Both the position numbers and the translations under genes were made by a program. From Atrina japonica (Eukaryota; Mollusca; Bivalvia; Pterioida; Pinnidae), in NCBI GenBank assembly GCA_030159075.1, contig BROG01000516.1, positions 62,001 to 126,000 on the forward strand: a DNA stretch of 64,000 bases, in the 5' to 3' direction. Shown here in pieces: positions 61,881-64,000 of the stretch (position 1 is the stretch's first letter; each line of letters opens with the position of its first letter). Below the pieces are notes generated by a model. The model was not told the DNA's origin. It did no database searches and was given only the letters and a program-made list of their open reading frames with translations.

Positions 61881-63628
61881 GTAATACCTGCTATAGCGGC
61901 CACCTCTATATAAGGATTACCTGTTTATAAAGGCCAGTTTTTTCAAGTCCCTTGACTGTATAATTTAATTAAATTGAACCTGTGTACAAGGGTCACCTGC
62001 ACATAAAGGTATATATTTTCTGGTCCCTTGGGTTTCACCTATATACAGGTTTCACTGTATATACAAACAGTAAGGTTGAGTGAATCAATTGCAAGTGAAA
62101 AAGTGCCAAACCTGGGTTTCTCAGGAAATTTTCACAAACTATATAGGGATTAAAGAATTTTTAGGCCTGTGTATATATATTTTTGTTGTTATTTTACATC
62201 AATCTAAGTAGAAGAAATGAAAAAAATTGAAAAAAACTCAGCTAACAAGCATTGAATTGAAGTTTATTTCTCATACACCGAAAATAAGATTCAGTTTAAT
62301 GCTTAAAATTAAATTTCAGTTATAAGAATAAAATCAAAGTACTGAAACTACAAAATTTTCATTGTCAAGCAATAATGGCTCAAATATTTGCAACATCACT
62401 TGCACATACGAAAATTTTGTGTGTAACTGGTGTGAAGGCTACAGTACGGCATCAGTTTCGCATGTGACCATGCATGAGTTTTTGAATGCTAATGTCGCAT
62501 GAAATTAAAAGTATAATTCCAGAAAGTTTTATTGGAAATTATTGCTGCGGACAGAGCGTCTAGATATGGATCATTTGTATTAAAAGAAAGGGAATATATG
62601 GACGGTTTGTTTTAGTTTGATGTAAATTAAAATATCAAAACTATTTAGCGCACATCGTTTACAATTTGCCGTGTATTCATTATTATGTCACTTCAGTGAC
62701 AGTGTTATGATATAAGGTTTACTGTCAGAAAGATGTCCCAGCAATGGGCGTGGCTTGCTCGCAAAATTTAGTTTATGGAAAATACACTCAACTTTTCAGC
62801 TAATGAAATTGCTTGAAATTGATAAAATTTAATGATAAAAAATTACTTACAAGTCTTTTGGCTTGCTACTGGATTGGTCTCATATGAGGCAATGCTGTCT
62901 TGTTAACACTTATTTAAGGCAATGCTGTTTTGTTAACAGTTATTTAAGGCAATGCTGTTTTGTTAACAGTTATTTAAGGCGATGCAGATTTGTTGACAGT
63001 TATTTAAGCCAATGCTGTATTGCTGGCAGTTACATTTTGCAATGTTATTTTGTTAACATTTATATAGGGCATGTTATCTTGCTGACAGTTGTATCAGGCA
63101 ATGTTTCTTTGCTTTAAGTTATACTAAGCAATGTTATTTTCTTGAATGTAATATTTGGCAATGCTGCTTTGCTGACTGTTATATGATACAATCTTGTTTT
63201 GCTGACAGTAATATTTGTCAGTGTTGTTTTACTGTCAGTTAAATGAGGAAATGTTGCTTTGCTGACAGTTATACAAGGCAGTGGTTTTGCTGACAGTTAT
63301 ACAAGGCAGTATTGTTTTGCTGACAGTTATAGGAGACAGTGTTGTTTTGCTTACAGTTATATGAGGCAGTGTCATTTTGTTGACAGTTATAAAGTCTTGA
63401 TATTTATGTTGACCCTGTTTTGATAAGTTTTGTCAAAAACATATGAGCCCTTAACTATTCAAATTACAAATAGAATGTTCTAATTTCAGGTCATCCACAC
63501 CCTCAAGGGCAAGTAGCATTGGTTCCCGTTGTCAAGGTGTCACACGATCAGGAACACCATGTCGACTGACATCTGTTTCAGGAAATGACTTTTGTCACCG
63601 ACACATCAGAGAAGATAATATTAGATAA
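43753..63628 (+). CDS. bmb: Brambleberry homologue, 11 coding exons, complete
   Basis: Gene span of a KAR5/GEX1/Brambleberry-family protein, 591 residues in my model; every exon pair has matching phase. Layout: signal peptide (about 1-20), conserved Cys-rich head (DEKFL..LSPLDSCYHIV, NLKKKCGEMTEEDLGKLAVQ, NCQSVVEN, FVCTQEM, IAECTKNMDG.TWNAYQIVGN), long coiled-coil region (about 150-350), two or three hydrophobic segments (about 360-430), then a Ser/Pro/Thr/Arg-rich tail ending in C-x9-C-x10-C-x2-H. In zebrafish, Brambleberry acts at the nuclear envelope to fuse karyomeres in early embryos; yeast Kar5 and plant GEX1 act in nuclear fusion. By family, this protein should sit in the nuclear envelope or ER with its head in the lumen. 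The promoter region carries a foldback element about 180 bases upstream. Confidence 0.92.
44041..44078. repeat. Perfect 38 bp palindrome
   Basis: agcgatatataaagctaat followed by its exact complement. Flanked by tcaccacc at 44033-44040 and again at 44080-44087, as if inserted with an 8-base target duplication. It is 63 bases into bmb intron 1. Confidence 0.92.
45011..45124. repeat. Long hairpin (two nested stems)
   Basis: Outer arms ttaaaatctagagtccaaca (45011 on) and tgtttgactctcgattttaa; inner arms gacaaacacctata and tataggtgtttgtc. Loop of about 13 bases. Confidence 0.85.
45252..45352. repeat. Inverted repeat, arms of about 35 bases
   Basis: gtcgaacactaggccgaact ... gcgccaattt and aaattggggcagaaagtttg ... 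gaacactag oppose each other over about 30 bases. Confidence 0.82.
47090..47620 (-). repeat. Two SINE copies, head and body parts
   Basis: 47122-47230 carries the tRNA-like head (minus-strand ggtagagcatccaga and aggttcaagtc). 47360-47540 is a second copy with the body (aagaacccaggtccca) and a degraded head. Both match 37300-37690. Confidence 0.65.
47621..48510. other. bmb intron 1 end, nothing recognised
   Basis: AT-rich; a poly(A) tract at 47698 and no array or element I can support before the exon 2 acceptor. Confidence 0.45.
48511..48639 (+). CDS. bmb: bmb exon 2: Cys-rich head
   Basis: Acceptor ctttgtag, donor GTAAGC. Codes VVFNLKKKCGEMTEEDLGKL, then LLNCQSVVENRPTFVCTQEM. This is the most diagnostic Brambleberry block (C..L.EE.L.KL...L.NCQ..VE.R....CT.EM). 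43 codons, phase 0. Confidence 0.94.
48816..49001 (+). CDS. bmb: bmb exon 3: TWNAY motif, start of helical region
   Basis: Acceptor aaaaag (poor pyrimidine tract), donor GTAAGT. Codes SIAECTKNMDGATWNAYQIV, then GNRARAMCYSMQQNQFRR, matching C...MD..TWNAYHIVSNRAR.VCY in fish. 62 codons, phase 0. Confidence 0.94.
49080..49560. repeat. Dispersed repeat fragments (cttctggttatttttaccct)
   Basis: actgtatacatgaaaatttt, tttaccctttaattacagaa, aatttgccctaaatcac and catggttgaaatg recur at 59545-59720 and partly at 22285-22440. An inner part repeats acttgtcc motifs. Confidence 0.55.
49651..50062. mobile_element. MITE (gtggtct subfamily) with small internal expansion
   Basis: Starts tacagtgggacatttcttga; has two right-like ends, agacagtttccacggta (about 49932) and agacagtttccactgta (50059), with repeated gtctcacaagacagt in between. 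This is an early stage of the expansion seen at 54.2 kb. Confidence 0.75.
50227..50449 (+). CDS. bmb: bmb exon 4: coiled coil
   Basis: Acceptor tttccag, donor GTTACA (weak, chosen because it gives phase 1 and joins in frame). Codes ISQELLHSITTETVRSLYHN through NALVKEKSLIAAGHKELADM, matching the fish LAQEKALIASGQ..VA block. Heptad-like pattern. Confidence 0.88.
50580..51010. repeat. Interspersed repeat with gaccttgacctttgacc motifs
   Basis: Two similar ~170 bp halves: 'accagagcttgcatttggta' / 'accagagctttcattttgca' and the blocks gggctttgatatttc and gacctacttttcaaaat. Downstream of bmb exon 4. A frame running from exon 4 into this is not coding. Confidence 0.7.
51218..51334 (+). CDS. bmb: bmb exon 5: coiled coil
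   Basis: Acceptor tttttcag, donor GTAAAT. Codes TTMQKMKEQDDREVETYKN, then IAEDLNRIQAKAQDALEKL. The last 34 bases plus the donor form unit 1 of a four-copy 57 bp tandem array in the intron; reading on into unit 2 hits TAG. Phase 2 in, 1 out. Confidence 0.9.
51301..51528 (+). repeat. 57 bp x 4 array made of bmb exon 5 end plus donor
   Basis: Units start at 51301, 51358, 51415 and 51472, each exactly 57 bases: 34 exon bases ending gaaaaactag, GTAAA, then ~18 intron bases. Unit 1 is the real exon end. Unit 4 repeats its exon part without a change, while units 2 and 3 have diverged. Confidence 0.95.
51529..52417. other. bmb intron 5, unidentified sequence
   Basis: Holds a 123-codon plus-strand frame (51604-51975) with a hydrophobic C-terminal part. 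I recognise no family and see no splice support joining it to bmb. Probably chance or a decayed insertion. Confidence 0.35.
52418..52600. mobile_element. MITE, TIR cagtaaaacctg
   Basis: Almost identical in order to 18421-18592 and 23346-23528: acagtaaaacctgtatatag, gggaccagaaaatattggcc, tagcaggttttactgta. High similarity among copies suggests recent activity. Confidence 0.87.
52601..54180. other. bmb intron 5, nothing recognised
   Basis: AT-rich. A minus-strand 73-codon frame at 52955-53176 has one hydrophobic stretch but no resemblance I can name. Confidence 0.4.
54181..56766. mobile_element. MITE expanded into a 33 bp minisatellite
   Basis: Left end tacagtaaaacctgtcttga at 54181, right end tcaagacaagttccactgta at 56766, both MITE-type with TA flanks. 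From 54300 to 56750 the interior is about 74 copies of a 33-base unit (gacagtggtctcacaagaca ggtggtcctctat). As 33 is divisible by 3 and the unit lacks stops in three frames, long open frames (up to 658 codons) result but are not genes. Confidence 0.93.
56949..57128 (+). CDS. bmb: bmb exon 6: coiled coil before membrane region
   Basis: Acceptor tctttcag. Codes DDSSKHLLQNHKEMTKFYQE, then VADMQNKIERKISWFSHIL. Two donors nine bases apart, GTAGTTCAG and GTAGTTTG, give the same phase, so the protein differs by three residues (Gly-Ser-Ser). The downstream one (after TTCAG) is chosen. Confidence 0.88.
57129..57987. other. bmb intron 6, nothing recognised
   Basis: AT-rich; overlapping short frames on both strands at 57400-57690 have no resemblance to known families. 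Confidence 0.45.
57988..58194 (+). CDS. bmb: bmb exon 7: membrane segments
   Basis: Acceptor tttgtagag (either of two overlapping AGs; the phase requires the second). Codes DKLSQILLIGQHVVYFLLAT through LSRLIIFFGVLLNSTL and QISAFIVMIVIG: two or three hydrophobic helices at the position of the Brambleberry C-terminal membrane region. The donor GTAGGT is the first unit of a 33 bp array. Confidence 0.88.
58192..58500 (+). repeat. 33 bp array seeded by bmb exon 7 donor
   Basis: About 9 units of caggtaggtccacttcctgg then taaatctgtatca. The first unit is the real exon 7 donor (atag|gtaggtccatttcctgg); later units keep cag|gtaggt. Only the last two or three exon bases are included, unlike the array at 51301. 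Confidence 0.9.
58501..59891. other. bmb intron 7, dispersed repeats
   Basis: 58830-58970 has three tandem ~65 bp units (ttatgattctaagcacattg ... acttcagatgctag). 59305-59392 is a copy of the cccctgaa...gatgagtta family and 59545-59720 a copy of the 49080 repeat. Confidence 0.6.
59892..60065 (+). CDS. bmb: bmb exon 8: post-membrane tail
   Basis: Acceptor catttcag, donor GTAAGT. Codes ANIMYHIWRQKGGTSLMPVL, then ENLLSQSELDTLKSLLEKLQ. Phases match. The sequence is not strongly diagnostic; the call rests on frame, splice sites and position. Confidence 0.82.
60475..60557 (+). CDS. bmb: bmb exon 9: tail
   Basis: Acceptor gttttcag, donor GTTAGT. Codes LNEMGRQQVPRNQQTDNFVP then PRPDSSTM. A short exon of low-complexity tail; phase 2 in, 0 out. 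Confidence 0.78.
60558..61455. other. bmb intron 9, nothing recognised
   Basis: Contains a degenerate stretch with ttttcgcc / gtcgaaaat blocks (61190-61380) related to the 49080 repeat. No exon seen. Confidence 0.45.
61456..61568 (+). CDS. bmb: bmb exon 10: tail
   Basis: Acceptor ttttatag, donor GTAAAG. Codes PEDLDPVQRYLLNNFNAGTN, then Ser/Thr/Pro-rich sequence ending SYNRSAS. Phase 0 in, 2 out, exactly what the last exon needs. Confidence 0.82.
61800..62059. mobile_element. (TA)n tract joined to a MITE
   Basis: 61800-61876 is TA repeats. 61875-62059 is a MITE in reverse orientation (tacctgctatagcggccacc to acaggtttcactgta). Same pairing of TA tract and TIR element as at 28.7 kb. Confidence 0.82.
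62870..63395 (+). repeat. ~30 bp minisatellite, about 17 copies
   Basis: Unit ggcaatgctgttttgttgac then agttatatga, in bmb intron 10, ending about 95 bases before the last exon. Many units read ttgttttgctgacag, a fair 3' splice site. Confidence 0.92.
63490..63628 (+). CDS. bmb: bmb exon 11: terminal Cys/His motif and stop
   Basis: Acceptor aatttcag. Codes RSSTPSRASSIGSRCQGVTR through FCHRHIREDNIR, then TAA. The end holds C-x9-C-x10-C-x2-H, a compact zinc-binding pattern with the same spacing as the plant WRC motif and as 'C.G.T..G..C...G..FC..H' tails in other eukaryotic proteins. Zinc binding is an inference. Confidence 0.87.
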
Positions 63629-63808
63629 AGTCTGAAGTTAAGAGTATTGATCTCAAAGGGTACAAAACATTATGTCAAGGAATTTACAATACTTTTTATT
63701 ACCACTTTTATTTTGCAGTACTTTTTATTACCACTTATCAGAGTTACTGCTCTTTGATCACTCTTGTGTCACAAAAAATGACAATACCACAGATCACAGC
63801 AACATGAA

Positions 63809-63814
63809 AATAAA
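63809..63814 (+). terminator. Candidate poly(A) signal of bmb
   Basis: AATAAA about 180 bases after the stop codon of the brambleberry homologue. It is the best placed canonical hexamer in the remaining 3' sequence, but AT-rich DNA yields many such hexamers. Confidence 0.4.
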
Positions 63815-64000
63815 AACAATGTGCTAGTAGCTTGATAAATAGAGGTCAAATATGTGAGACGATTCATCACAGTAAACTGCATCTCAGATAGCAAAAAAGT
63901 CAAAGATGCTTGAATGTTGAATTCCTTTGGACTTAAATTTTTGGCCTAAAGAAGCTCATTGTAAACTGTGGTGGTGATTTGTATTTACTGCCATCCTCAT

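Noticed and set aside
62863..63117. QCCFVNSYLR repeat protein
   Set aside because: Translation of the 30 bp array in bmb intron 10.

Overview
The window is animal nuclear DNA: AT-rich, intron-dense and full of tandem repeats and small palindromic elements. Repeat types such as a family carrying an 'acaagaggccc...caggtgagct' signature, frequent tacatgta motifs and abundant MITEs (short non-autonomous DNA transposons) suggest a bivalve mollusc. That assignment is an inference, and I cannot name the species.

Two multi-exon protein genes were rebuilt by hand from splice sites and codon phase. They lie head to head. On the minus strand, about 25.6 kb down to the left edge, is a Dispatched-3 (DISP3/PTCHD2) orthologue. 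Thirteen coding exons cover the N terminus, the sterol-sensing domain and the second luminal loop; the C-terminal membrane half lies beyond the left edge. On the plus strand, 43.75-63.63 kb, is a complete 11-exon homologue of Brambleberry (KAR5/GEX1 family, nuclear-membrane fusion), 591 residues in my model. The 18 kb between them holds repeats and no gene I can support. A non-coding first exon of DISP3 is expected there but was not found.

Layout: 1-0.4 kb interspersed repeat; 1-25.6 kb DISP3 exons with introns carrying seven tandem arrays and several MITEs; 26.6-30.3 kb a degenerate ~46 bp array split by a TA-rich insertion with a pogo-like element; 33.7-36.6 kb two copies of the same interspersed repeat; 37.3-37.7 kb a tRNA-derived SINE (short retroposon) with a nested MITE; 39.1-40.5 kb a 28 bp satellite; 42.0-43.6 kb foldback elements just upstream of brambleberry; 44.3-47.0 kb a possible TTAA-flanked element; 54.2-56.8 kb a MITE whose interior has expanded into about 74 copies of a 33 bp unit.

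The most unusual signal is that several minisatellites are amplified exon-intron junctions. One DISP3 intron (16645-17792) consists mostly of about 15 copies of its own donor junction at one end and about 13 copies of its own acceptor junction at the other. Two brambleberry donors (51334, 58194) are likewise the first unit of 57 bp and 33 bp arrays. Next to the DISP3 acceptor array, a 20 bp direct duplication inside the exon breaks the reading frame. It is either an assembly error or a damaged allele.
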